Assembly: GCF_014640255.1 (NCBI RefSeq)
Contig: NZ_BMGP01000001.1
Span: forward strand, 62,001-126,000
Length of the DNA: 64,000 nt
DNA from: Subtercola lobariae
Lineage (GTDB): Bacteria; Actinomycetota; Actinomycetes; Actinomycetales; Microbacteriaceae
Direction: 5' to 3'
Under the pieces are notes generated by a model. The model worked only from the letters and a program-made list of their open reading frames with translations, did not search any database and was not told where the DNA came from. Positions within the stretch are counted from its first letter, which is position 1, and every line of letters begins with the position of its first letter. Shown piece after piece: positions 24,075 to 32,331 of this stretch. Both the position numbers and the translations under genes were made by a program.

Positions 24075-25609
24075 CAGCTCACCTCAGAGATGCTCACTGG
24101 CGCACCGTGCACGTACGTGATCGAGGGGCTGAGGCCCACAGAGTCTGACGCCATTTCGAGAGCATCGTTCAGCGTGGTCGCGGCCTTGAAGCCCATGCGC
24201 CTGGTCGACTCGAGGTTGCCGCCCACGAAGATGATCTCGCCGAGGTGCTCGATGGCCGGTGCTGCCGAGTACCAGGCGTGAAACGGGTGCAGCGCGTGGT
24301 GCGCGTAGCTCGTCTGGTAGAGGTGGCGGTACCACGAGTCAGCGGCGAACCGGCCCTCGAAGTCGGCGGCGAGCACGGCCGGGTCGGTGGTGGCACTCAG
24401 CGCTTCGGCGAAGAAGTCGACGTATGCCGGGTGGTAGAGCGGGTGAAACCATGGTGTCAGCGGGTGATAGAAAATGGCCGTGCCGCCGGCCCTGACCACG
24501 GGTTTCGCGGCCTGACCGTTGAAGATCTGGCCGAGCCCCAGGCTCGCAGCAGTCACCGGATTCAGCGCGGTGCCCACCCCATTCGGGTTCGGAATGCCGA
24601 ACAACGCAACATCTGCGGGCGAATCGACCACGCCCACCTGCTGCTGGGCCAAGAACGCTTCGGTGAGTGGATGCACGGAACTCGGCTTGCCCGCAAGAAC
24701 CGACGTCACCCCGAAACCCACGCCCGATACCTGAGACAACCCGAGCCGCGCCCGTGACGGCAGCACCTTGGTCGCGGCCTGAATGCCGGCCGACAGCACC
24801 CGGTCGGTGATGCTCCACTCGCGCTCGCGCTTGCTCAGAAACGCCGTCGCGGGCCCCGTCGGTTCGGGCGTCAGCGTCACATCGATGGTGAAGACCGTGG
24901 CCTTGTCGCCGATGGTGTCGACGAGCGATTCGAACGCCGAAGCACCAGCGGCAGCCGCCAACGGCGAGGTCAGAGCACGAGCCGTTCGAGCGCTTGCCAG
25001 CTTTGTGGCGACGGCAGGCGCACCCTCGTTTCCGACCGCTGTCGCGAGCCGAACCGAGATCACCAGATCGCTCGACACCACCCGCGCATTGATCTCGATG
25101 GGCGTGCCGTCGGCAGCCTTGCCGACCTCCACGAGGTTGCCGTCTTCGGCGTCGTGGCTGTGCAACTGGTCGGGAAAGAACGAGGCGAACACACGCTCGC
25201 CGAGCACGCGCTGCAGGTCGTACGGGGTGAGCCTTCGGCGCAGACCGGTTGCAGCGATCAACTCGACGTCGTCGACGCCCGCGGCTGCCGCCAGTTCGAG
25301 CACATGCTCGATGACGCGCTGCCGAACATCTGGAGCCGTGCGAGACGTGATGGGCTGCGAGAGGTCGTCGAAAACCACGGTGACGCGAGAGCCGCGCTGC
25401 AAAAGGGCGGCGAGTGGTTCGCTGTCGACCGGGTTGGCGAGTGCGTGCGCGACTTCGGCGTCGAGTTGATGGATGCCCGGCAGCGCATCGGGCGGGTAGA
25501 GCACGCTCGCGCCGCTCGGCAGCCGCTCGAGCAGCACCTTCTCGCCCTGAAATACGACGAGCGGCGGGGTCTGGGCGTCGACGCTCAGAACGAAGCCTGG
25601 TCTACTCAT
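24074..25609 (-). CDS. LarA/DUF2088-like protein lacking nickel-pincer residues
   Basis: 511 residues with the lactate racemase N-terminal fold: VFDDLSQPITSR corresponds to the LarA DHTRP region and ATGLRRR to LarA ATGFHRP. Judged by eye against LarA of Lactiplantibacillus plantarum, the pincer-cofactor residues H108, H174, K184 and H200 have no counterparts here (H108 is R). Instead the C-terminal third is His-rich (FYHPLTPWFHPLYHP and YAHHALHPFHAWY), which could form another metal site. It overlaps both neighbours (1 base with plsC, 8 with the reductase). Racemase activity is unlikely; the role in the lipid operon is unknown. Confidence 0.7.
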   Translation of the reverse strand: MSRPGFVLSVDAQTPPLVVFQGEKVLLERLPSGASVLYPPDALPGIHQLDAEVAHALANPVDSEPLAALLQRGSRVTVVFDDLSQPITSRTAPDVRQRVIEHVLELAAAAGVDDVELIAATGLRRRLTPYDLQRVLGERVFASFFPDQLHSHDAEDGNLVEVGKAADGTPIEINARVVSSDLVISVRLATAVGNEGAPAVATKLASARTARALTSPLAAAAGASAFESLVDTIGDKATVFTIDVTLTPEPTGPATAFLSKREREWSITDRVLSAGIQAATKVLPSRARLGLSQVSGVGFGVTSVLAGKPSSVHPLTEAFLAQQQVGVVDSPADVALFGIPNPNGVGTALNPVTAASLGLGQIFNGQAAKPVVRAGGTAIFYHPLTPWFHPLYHPAYVDFFAEALSATTDPAVLAADFEGRFAADSWYRHLYQTSYAHHALHPFHAWYSAAPAIEHLGEIIFVGGNLESTRRMGFKAATTLNDALEMASDSVGLSPSITYVHGAPVSISEVS

Positions 25610-27953
25610 GAGTTGTCTCTTTCGGGCTTTCGAGGGTGAGTGGAGTGTGCGCCGGCGCGTGGGTGGTGCTCGCCATGTCGCCGCGCACGAGTTCGTTGAT
25701 GGTGTTCAGGCGCGAACGGGCCTGATCGTTCCACTGGTGAATGCGCCAGTGCTTGGTGGTGGCGTGCTGAAAGAGCGCGGCGTCGGGGTTCACGGCCTGC
25801 GGGTTGCCCACCAGCTCGAGCCAGGCGCGGTCGGCGTGAGAGTCGCCGTAGGCGTACGACTTCGAGAGGTCGAGGCCTTCACGCTCGGCGTAGAGTCTGA
25901 GCCAGGCGGCCCGAGCCTCATCGACGAGCGGCGGCTTCGAAAGGTAACCCGTCCACACGCCGTCTTTCGAGTGCATGGTGCTGGCGACCACCTCGTCGAA
26001 GAGCGAGGTGAACGGCTCGGTGAACACATTGATCGCACCGGTGACGAGCACGGTGCGGTGCCCGGCCTCGCGGTGCTTGCGAATCTGCCGAACAGCCTCG
26101 GGGCGGATGCGCTGCAGCAGCACATCGCCGATGGAGTCGTGAATCAGCGAACGCAGCGCCGCCTCGTCGACGCCTTCATACCGCCTGAGGAATGTACGGA
26201 GAAACTCGCCGCGATCGCGTCGATCGGTAGCAATGTAGCGCGGCAGCGAGCCGAACAGATTGGCCAGCTCGGCCGGCCACTTCGATTTGTCGACACTCGC
26301 GAGCCGCACCCAGAGGTACTGCTCGATGATGTTCGTGGCCAGCACCGTGCCCTCGAGGTCGAACACGGCGACCACGTTCGGCACCTGCGGCAGCGGCTTC
26401 TCTTTCTGCTCCTTGGCCCGGGGGCGCGAGCTGAAGGTGCGCATGAGCGTCGTGATGGCCGGAAAGTGCACCTGCTGCAGGTAGTGATCCCAGTCGATGT
26501 CGGTCGCGTCGAAACCGAACTTCTCCAGTTGCGACTTCGGCAGGGTCTCGTTCAGCGCTGCGGTCTTGCTGTCGTCGTAGATGATCTCGGCCTGCGTGTA
26601 GTTCTGGTACAGGTCGGAGTAGGCGCGAAGCAGTTCGAGGTCCGTCTGCCGAGCAGAGACCTGGCGCTGCCAGTTGCGGGTGGTCTTGCCAGAGGGCAGT
26701 CGCAGCAGGGCTCGCTGAGCGTACTTGTTCGAGCGCTCGCCGAACTTCAGCGAACGGGCGATGGCGCGGGCGCCCGGAAAGGCCCAGAGCGGTGCGCGAA
26801 TGTGCCCTCGCTGATCATCCGGAATCGGATTCGCCCGAAAGTAGGTGAGCACGTTCTCGTAGATGTCGCGAAACGTCAGCGGGTTGCGCCCGCCCGAACT
26901 GAGGTGAAAGTACTTCGGCTCGTCGCGCGGCGCCGGGTTGGCGGCAACGGCGAGGGTGGCGTTCACCACGATGTCGACCGGAATGATGTCGAGAATGCTG
27001 TCAGGCAGGCCCGGAAACTCGGGCAGCAGGCCGCGACCGTAGGCGATGATCAGCGGGTCGGCGACCTTGAAGCCGTCGATCCAGCCGGGGTAGGGGTGTC
27101 GCAGGGCGCTTTCGATGATCGCCGGCCGCACCACCGAGAGGCGGTGCCCGTTGCCGGCCCAGAGTTCTTCGGCGACACGCTCGCTCATCGACTTGGTGAG
27201 GGCGTACACGTCGGCCCAGCCGAGGCTCTGCGCGCGCACCCGACCGTAGTCGACCAGGCGTGCGGTGACCCAGGCGTTGCGGCCTTCTTCGGCGGCAGCG
27301 GCCACGGCCTGCGGGCCGACCTTGCCCGACACGGTACGGGCTTCGGCGATGACTTTGCGGAGGATTTCGGGGCGCCGCGACGAGGCCTCGACCTGCGCCC
27401 GGGCGGCGATCGCGGCATCCATCTCGACCCGCCAGTTCACGCTGTGCTTGAGCGACGCCTCGACGGTCGTGCCCTTGCGAATGCCGCCCACATACGCGGT
27501 CGACACGTGCACGACGTGCGGGTCTGAGCCGGTGCGCAGCAGTGCTTCGTAGAGGCCGACGGCCCCGCCGACGTTGGTCTTGAAGGCCTCGTCGATGGGC
27601 GGGTCGAACGACACGGTCGAGGCGCTGTGAATCAGCACGTCGAGGTCTGACGGCAGGCTGGCCACGTCTCCCATGGTCGACTCGACCACCGTGATGCGCT
27701 CGGCAGCGGCACGCTCGACCTCTTCTTTGCCGACCCGCTCGCGCCACGTGGCGAAAACCGGTTTGCGTAAGAGGCTCGTGAGTCGCGCCTGGCCGGTCAG
27801 CGAACCCTTCGGGCGAATCAGCAGGGTGACGCGGGTGGTCGGGTAGTCGGCGAGCAGTTTCTCGAGAATGGCCTGGCCCACGAAGCCGGTAGCTCCGGTG
27901 AGCATGATGTGCTGGCCCTCGAGGGGCGCGAACTCAGCGGTGCGCGGGCTCAC
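25602..27953 (-). CDS. Fatty acyl-CoA reductase (SDR) fused to HAD-IB hydrolase domain
   Basis: 783 residues. The N-terminal part is an extended short-chain dehydrogenase of the fatty acyl-CoA reductase/thioester reductase type: GATGFVG (20-26) for NAD(P)H, HVSTAYVGG and the catalytic YALTKS near 249, then SVVRPAIIES and a HLSSGG region. Such enzymes reduce acyl-CoA to aldehyde or alcohol. From about 525 a phosphoserine-phosphatase-like HAD domain follows: VFDLEGTV (the second Asp of DxD is Glu), VTGAIN and AYGDSHAD. It overlaps ferritin-like B by 4 bases and the LarA-like gene by 8. Fatty alcohol from this enzyme is what AGPS would need. Confidence 0.82.
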   Translation of the reverse strand: MSPRTAEFAPLEGQHIMLTGATGFVGQAILEKLLADYPTTRVTLLIRPKGSLTGQARLTSLLRKPVFATWRERVGKEEVERAAAERITVVESTMGDVASLPSDLDVLIHSASTVSFDPPIDEAFKTNVGGAVGLYEALLRTGSDPHVVHVSTAYVGGIRKGTTVEASLKHSVNWRVEMDAAIAARAQVEASSRRPEILRKVIAEARTVSGKVGPQAVAAAAEEGRNAWVTARLVDYGRVRAQSLGWADVYALTKSMSERVAEELWAGNGHRLSVVRPAIIESALRHPYPGWIDGFKVADPLIIAYGRGLLPEFPGLPDSILDIIPVDIVVNATLAVAANPAPRDEPKYFHLSSGGRNPLTFRDIYENVLTYFRANPIPDDQRGHIRAPLWAFPGARAIARSLKFGERSNKYAQRALLRLPSGKTTRNWQRQVSARQTDLELLRAYSDLYQNYTQAEIIYDDSKTAALNETLPKSQLEKFGFDATDIDWDHYLQQVHFPAITTLMRTFSSRPRAKEQKEKPLPQVPNVVAVFDLEGTVLATNIIEQYLWVRLASVDKSKWPAELANLFGSLPRYIATDRRDRGEFLRTFLRRYEGVDEAALRSLIHDSIGDVLLQRIRPEAVRQIRKHREAGHRTVLVTGAINVFTEPFTSLFDEVVASTMHSKDGVWTGYLSKPPLVDEARAAWLRLYAEREGLDLSKSYAYGDSHADRAWLELVGNPQAVNPDAALFQHATTKHWRIHQWNDQARSRLNTINELVRGDMASTTHAPAHTPLTLESPKETTHE

Positions 27954-28852
27954 GCGGTCACCTTCACGCCGAAGCGACGAGCGGCTTTGCTCATCACTTT
28001 CAGGCCGCGCTGGCCGGGCAGGGAGTCGACGACCCGATCTACGGCCGCGATGTCAGCGCGCCCTGAGGCATCACTGAACAGGTAGGTCATCATGAATCGG
28101 GTCTCCTGGGTTGGTTGTTCGGCGGTGCCGGTGGGCGCCCACGCACGCTTCAAAGAAGAGCGGGTGAGTTTGCGAGCCGAATTCGATTCTTCCAGCCGCC
28201 GAAGGGTTTCGCCTTCAAAAAACTGCAAATGGCGGTTGCGCAGTACCTGAAAGCCCTCGAGAACCTCGGTCAGCGCCTCGTTGTCATCTTTTTTCAGAAT
28301 CTGACTGTACGTGGCCCGGCTGACCAGTTCATCAATGAAGCCGCGCGTGACGTGAATCGCAATGAAGTCTTCGCCGATCAGGTTGGCCCGTACGGCGGTG
28401 AAGATGGGCGAGACGCGGTCGGCGAACTCGCGGCCGAAGCGCACGACCCTCAGCCGCGCCCGGTTCTTGGCGGGCACGAACGAACTGTGCGCCGCGAGAA
28501 TGCGGTCGAAGGCGTCGGCGATCCAGTACTTCTCGAACGCCCAGGTAGCCAGAAACGCGGTGAGGCGCGCGTCTTTATGCGAGGGAGTCACCAACACGTC
28601 ACGCATGTGGTGCATGGTGAAACGCTCGAGGTCGCGCAGGTACGCTATGGCACGCAAGGTCTTGCCGGCGAGTGGATGCTCGGCGAAGGCTTCGAGCGGC
28701 AATGAATCTGCATGACTGCCGGCAGCAGTGCGGGTATAGGCACGAATGTCGAAGTCGCCCGAATCTTCTGGCACGGGCATCCACTCAGCCGCATCGTCGG
28801 TCGCAGCGGCGTCGTCGAACGTGTTTTCGGGGGTGGTGGGCAGGTCAGTCAT
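27950..28852 (-). CDS. Ferritin-like protein B, degenerate diiron paralogue
   Basis: 300 residues, clearly homologous to the protein at 22410 (shared MRD-LVTPSH, HV/HM and helix pattern) with a 40-residue acidic N-terminal extension. Ligand positions differ: E76 and E175 remain, but helix-2 ExxH is K108..I111, and helix-4 ExxH is R205..H208. A normal diiron centre is therefore unlikely, suggesting a non-catalytic partner or another metal. The ATG at 28852 has GGAGG six to eight bases upstream and leaves about 100 bases to the divergent SDR gene; longer readings run through that gene. First gene of the coupled minus-strand operon. Confidence 0.75.
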   Translation of the reverse strand: MTDLPTTPENTFDDAAATDDAAEWMPVPEDSGDFDIRAYTRTAAGSHADSLPLEAFAEHPLAGKTLRAIAYLRDLERFTMHHMRDVLVTPSHKDARLTAFLATWAFEKYWIADAFDRILAAHSSFVPAKNRARLRVVRFGREFADRVSPIFTAVRANLIGEDFIAIHVTRGFIDELVSRATYSQILKKDDNEALTEVLEGFQVLRNRHLQFFEGETLRRLEESNSARKLTRSSLKRAWAPTGTAEQPTQETRFMMTYLFSDASGRADIAAVDRVVDSLPGQRGLKVMSKAARRFGVKVTA

Positions 28853-28954
28853 CGGGGGCCTCCAAGGCCGGTGGGAGCGGTGCGAGCGTGTCGAACACCC
28901 AGATTTCTCTGTATGCACAGTAGTCGTTCGCTGCGGTGACGTATCTTGGTTGCC

Positions 28955-29725
28955 ATGGTTACGGCTTTGGTTACAGGCGGCACGTCGGGCATCGGTGCGG
29001 CGTTCGCGCGCGCATTCGCAGAGCGGGGTGAGAACCTCGTGCTGGTGGCGCGTGACCAGACGCGCCTCGATGAGACGGCCGAATCGCTGCGCCAGGCATA
29101 TGGCGTCGAGGTCGAGACGGTGTCGGCCGATCTCTCTGATCGTGCCGATGTGGTGCGTGTCGCCGAGGTTCTCTCGCGAGAGACGAACCCCATCGGCGTG
29201 CTGGTGAACAATGCCGGATTCGGCATACACACTCCGTTGCTGGCCGAAGACACCGCTCCGCACGAGCGAGCGCTCGACGTGATGGGCCGCGCCGTGCTGA
29301 TGCTGGGTGCAGCCGCAGGGCGCGGAATGCGAACGCGCGGCACGGGAACCATCATCAACATCTCGAGTGTCGCCGGGTACATCACCATGGGCAGCTACTC
29401 GGCGATCAAGGCGTGGGTGACGTCGTACACCGAAGGCCTGGCCGTTGAATTGAAGGGCAGCGGCGTGCAGGTCACGGCGCTCTGCCCGGGTTGGGTGCAC
29501 ACCGAATTCCATGAACGTGCAGGCATACGAGAATCGTCGATACCCAACTTCTTGTGGATCGACGTCGACGAGCTGGTTGCCGACTGCCTGGCAGACGTGG
29601 CAAAAGGCAAGGTCATCTCCATCCCCTCCGGCCGATTCAAATTCTTGACGTTCTTCACTCGGCATCTGCCGCGCAGCACCATCCGTGCCATTTCGGGTCG
29701 CATCTCGTCGAGCAGATCGCACTGA
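28955..29725 (+). CDS. Short-chain dehydrogenase/reductase
   Basis: 256 residues, classical SDR: TGGTSGIG at the N terminus, NNAGFG, active-site Ser in NISSVAGY and YSAIK. C-terminal region LTFFTRHLPRSTIRAISG is basic and hydrophobic, as in membrane-associated lipid SDRs of the DHRS7/17beta-HSD type. Start at ATG 28955, since TTG at 28946 is less likely. It shares a divergent promoter region with ferritin-like B and lies upstream of plsC and AGPS. In an ether-lipid pathway it would be the alkyl-DHAP reductase (inference). Confidence 0.85.
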   Translation: MVTALVTGGTSGIGAAFARAFAERGENLVLVARDQTRLDETAESLRQAYGVEVETVSADLSDRADVVRVAEVLSRETNPIGVLVNNAGFGIHTPLLAEDTAPHERALDVMGRAVLMLGAAAGRGMRTRGTGTIINISSVAGYITMGSYSAIKAWVTSYTEGLAVELKGSGVQVTALCPGWVHTEFHERAGIRESSIPNFLWIDVDELVADCLADVAKGKVISIPSGRFKFLTFFTRHLPRSTIRAISGRISSSRSH

Positions 29726-29805
29726 CCTAAATAGTATCCTCCAGGCACTTTGCCAGGTTTTTGGTGCCGTTTCGGTTCCGCTGAGCTATTGAGTACGCTG
29801 GGCAG

Positions 29806-30579
29806 GTGGAGTTCGGCAATCGTTACACGTCAAAGGCGCAGGCCGGTGCCCGCTTCGTCGCGCAGCGAATGCTGCTGAAACCCGTCATCTGGTCGCTGGT
29901 GCAGGTGAACATCACTGGTCGTGAGAAGGTTCGCGAGGTGAAGGGCGGCTACATCGTGGTGGCGAACCACTCCAGCCACCTCGATGCGCCCTTGATTCTG
30001 GGGTCGATGCCCAGCAGGCTCTCGAGGTATCTCGCGGCTGCGGCTGCGGCTGACTACTTCTTCGACGTGTGGTGGCGCAAAGGCCTCACTGCCCTTTTCT
30101 TCAACGCTTTTCCGGTCGATCGCAGTGCGAACGCCAAGTCGAACGGCTTCACAACCAAGCTGCTCAAGCGCGGCGTACCGCTGCTGATCTTTCCCGAAGG
30201 CACGCGCTCGAAAGACGGCACCATTGCGCCGTTCAAGGGTGGTGCGGCCGCGCTCTGCATCAAGGCCGGCATTCCGTGCATCCCGATGGCCCTGGTCGGT
30301 GCCACCGAGGCAATGCCGCGTGGCCGCAACTGGCCGGTTCCGGGTCGCCCGCCCGTCTACGTCGCCTTCGGTGACCCGCTGGTGGCGGGCGAGGGCGAGA
30401 GTGTCGACGACTTCAACCAGCGCATCGAGAAGACCGTTCGCGAGATGCATGTGGCTCAGAAGGCGTTGCAGGCCGCCGCTGCCGGCACGAACGTGCATGA
30501 CTACCCACAGCTCGAAGCAGATGCCGGCGCACCCGAGGGCCAGGCAGACGACAACGATTCAACAAGAGGAGCCGCATGA
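29806..30579 (+). CDS. 1-acyl-sn-glycerol-3-phosphate acyltransferase (PlsC family)
   Basis: 257 residues with intact blocks: NHSSHLD (HX4D catalytic pair), FNAFPVDR, FPEGTRSKDG and IPCIPMALVGA. Acylates the sn-2 position of lysophosphatidate or, in this context, 1-alkyl-glycerol-3-phosphate. GTG start at 29806. The AGPS-like gene overlaps its stop by 4 bases (ATGA), so the two are translationally coupled. The acidic C-terminal tail is variable. Confidence 0.87.
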   Translation: MEFGNRYTSKAQAGARFVAQRMLLKPVIWSLVQVNITGREKVREVKGGYIVVANHSSHLDAPLILGSMPSRLSRYLAAAAAADYFFDVWWRKGLTALFFNAFPVDRSANAKSNGFTTKLLKRGVPLLIFPEGTRSKDGTIAPFKGGAAALCIKAGIPCIPMALVGATEAMPRGRNWPVPGRPPVYVAFGDPLVAGEGESVDDFNQRIEKTVREMHVAQKALQAAAAGTNVHDYPQLEADAGAPEGQADDNDSTRGAA

Positions 30580-32249
30580 CCGACGTCAAGCACATGAAAT
30601 GGTGGGGCTGGGGCGTCGAAGGTGTGGGTTTTCACCACGAAGACAAGCCGGGGTTTGCGCCATTCGTTGTGAATGCCGTCGGTATCGATGTGTGGAAGGA
30701 GCCGGTTCCGCCGATCTCGTTCGACGAGCTCGACGTTCCGGTGAGCCAGACGCCCGACGAGCTGTTCGATGCTCTGACGACCATCGTCGGCCCCGAGTTC
30801 GCGACGAAAGACGATGAAGAGCGTGTGGTGCACACGTATGGCAAGAGCATCCGAGACCTGATTCGGTTGCGCGCCAGCGTTCTGCCCCGCATTCCCGATG
30901 TGGTCGTCTACCCGGCCGACGAGAGCGCAGTGCAGCGCATCGTCGACCTCGCTGTGGCGTCAGATGCCGTGATCATTCCGTTCGGCGGTGGCAGCAACAT
31001 CGTGGGTTCGCTCGAGCCGATACCCACCGAGACGCGCCCCGTCATCTCGCTCGACATGGGCCGCATGTCACGTGTACTCGACATCGACGAGTACTCGGGG
31101 CTGGCCGTGATTCAGGCCGGCGTGCTTGGGCCCGACATGGAAGAGCAGCTGAACGCCCGCGGCTGGACCATGGGTCACCAGCCCGATAGCTTCACCTACT
31201 CGACGCTCGGTGGCTGGATCGCCACACGCTCGTCGGGCATGCAGAGCGACAAGTACGGCGACATCGCCGAGATCACCAAGGGTCTGCGCGTTGTTCAGCC
31301 GGGCAAACTGCTCGTCGTGCGGCCGATTCCGTCGTCGGCCACCGGGCCGAGCGTTCGTGAGGCCATTCTCGGCAGCGAGGGTCGCCTCGGCGTCATCACC
31401 GAAGCGACCGTTCAGGTGCACAAGCTGCCCGCCAAGCGCGAAGTCATCGGCTACCTCTTTCGCGACTGGGATTCGGGCCTCGCCGCCATGCACGACATAA
31501 ACAAGAGCGACGCCGCGCCCTCCATCACCCGGGTTTCGGATGCCCGTGAGACGGCCTTCTCGTTCTCGACCTCGAAGGCATCGCACGGCATCAGCGGTCA
31601 GGTGCAGAAGGCCCTCTTCGCGTTTTTGCAGCGTCGCGGCTGGAACCTCGACGAGGTGTGCCTCTCATTCATCGGCTACGAAGGTTCAGCGGCGAACGTT
31701 TCGCACCAGAAGTCGGTCGTCGGCGACATTCTGAAAAAGCACGGCGCCATCACGCTCGGCAAGGGCCCCGGTGCACTGTACGACCAGAAGAAGTTCGACA
31801 CCCCGTACCTGCGCGACTTCCTGCTCGACCGCGGTGCTGCCGCCGACGTGTCAGAGACCTCTGCGCCGTGGTCGAAACTCAAGCCGCTCTACGACAACGT
31901 GTTCGCTGCCGCGAACAAGGCCTACGCCGAGATCGGTCTCGAAGGCGACGGCTGGATCATGTGCCACCTGTCGCACTCGATGCATTCCGGCGCGTGCCTG
32001 TACTTCACGTTCGCGTTCACGCACGATGGGGTCGACCCACTCGCTCAGTACGATGTGGTGAAGTCGGCCATCCAGCAAGCCTTCATCGACTCGGGGGCAA
32101 CGCTCTCGCACCACCACAGCGTGGGCGTAGAGCACTCGCAGTGGACAGAGCAAGACATCTCGCCCGCGGGCGCCGACCTCGTGCAGGGCATGTTCACCGC
32201 GGTAGACCCCGGCAACAACCTCAACCCCGGCAAAATCCTCCCGCGGTAG
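30576..32249 (+). CDS. Alkylglycerone-phosphate synthase-like FAD enzyme (AGPS)
   Basis: 557 residues of the vanillyl-alcohol-oxidase/PCMH flavoprotein family, specifically the AGPS branch: N-terminal KWWGWG, FAD loop PFGGGSNIVGS, GHQPDSFTYSTLGGW, ATRSSGM, GSEGRLGVITEA and the C-terminal SHHHSVG (near 512) that corresponds to the catalytic His cluster of eukaryotic AGPS. AGPS swaps the acyl chain of acyl-DHAP for a fatty alcohol, forming the ether bond. Coupled to plsC by a 4-base overlap and 4 kb from a fatty acyl reductase. This is the strongest single piece of evidence for ether lipids. A generic FAD-linked oxidase is the alternative. Confidence 0.83.
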   Translation: MTDVKHMKWWGWGVEGVGFHHEDKPGFAPFVVNAVGIDVWKEPVPPISFDELDVPVSQTPDELFDALTTIVGPEFATKDDEERVVHTYGKSIRDLIRLRASVLPRIPDVVVYPADESAVQRIVDLAVASDAVIIPFGGGSNIVGSLEPIPTETRPVISLDMGRMSRVLDIDEYSGLAVIQAGVLGPDMEEQLNARGWTMGHQPDSFTYSTLGGWIATRSSGMQSDKYGDIAEITKGLRVVQPGKLLVVRPIPSSATGPSVREAILGSEGRLGVITEATVQVHKLPAKREVIGYLFRDWDSGLAAMHDINKSDAAPSITRVSDARETAFSFSTSKASHGISGQVQKALFAFLQRRGWNLDEVCLSFIGYEGSAANVSHQKSVVGDILKKHGAITLGKGPGALYDQKKFDTPYLRDFLLDRGAAADVSETSAPWSKLKPLYDNVFAAANKAYAEIGLEGDGWIMCHLSHSMHSGACLYFTFAFTHDGVDPLAQYDVVKSAIQQAFIDSGATLSHHHSVGVEHSQWTEQDISPAGADLVQGMFTAVDPGNNLNPGKILPR

Positions 32250-32259
32250 CCGCTCACGG

Positions 32260-32321
32260 CCCCGAGATCACAAAAAGTGCCCCAAAAACGATGTTTTGAG
32301 GCACTTTTTGTGATCTCGGGG
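32260..32321. terminator. Long bidirectional hairpin terminator
   Basis: A perfect 22-bp inverted repeat (32260-32281 and 32300-32321) with an inner CAAAA/TTTTG extension makes an almost uninterrupted 27-28-bp stem. It lies between the convergent AGPS-like and EEP genes. Internal A5/T5 tracts could serve both strands. A related element is at 63501-63545. Confidence 0.7.
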
Positions 32322-32331
32322 AGGGGACAGG

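Noticed and set aside
28853-29722. Extension of ferritin-like B upstream through the SDR gene
   Set aside because: The extra residues are the reverse complement of a clear SDR; the ATG at 28852 has GGAGG.
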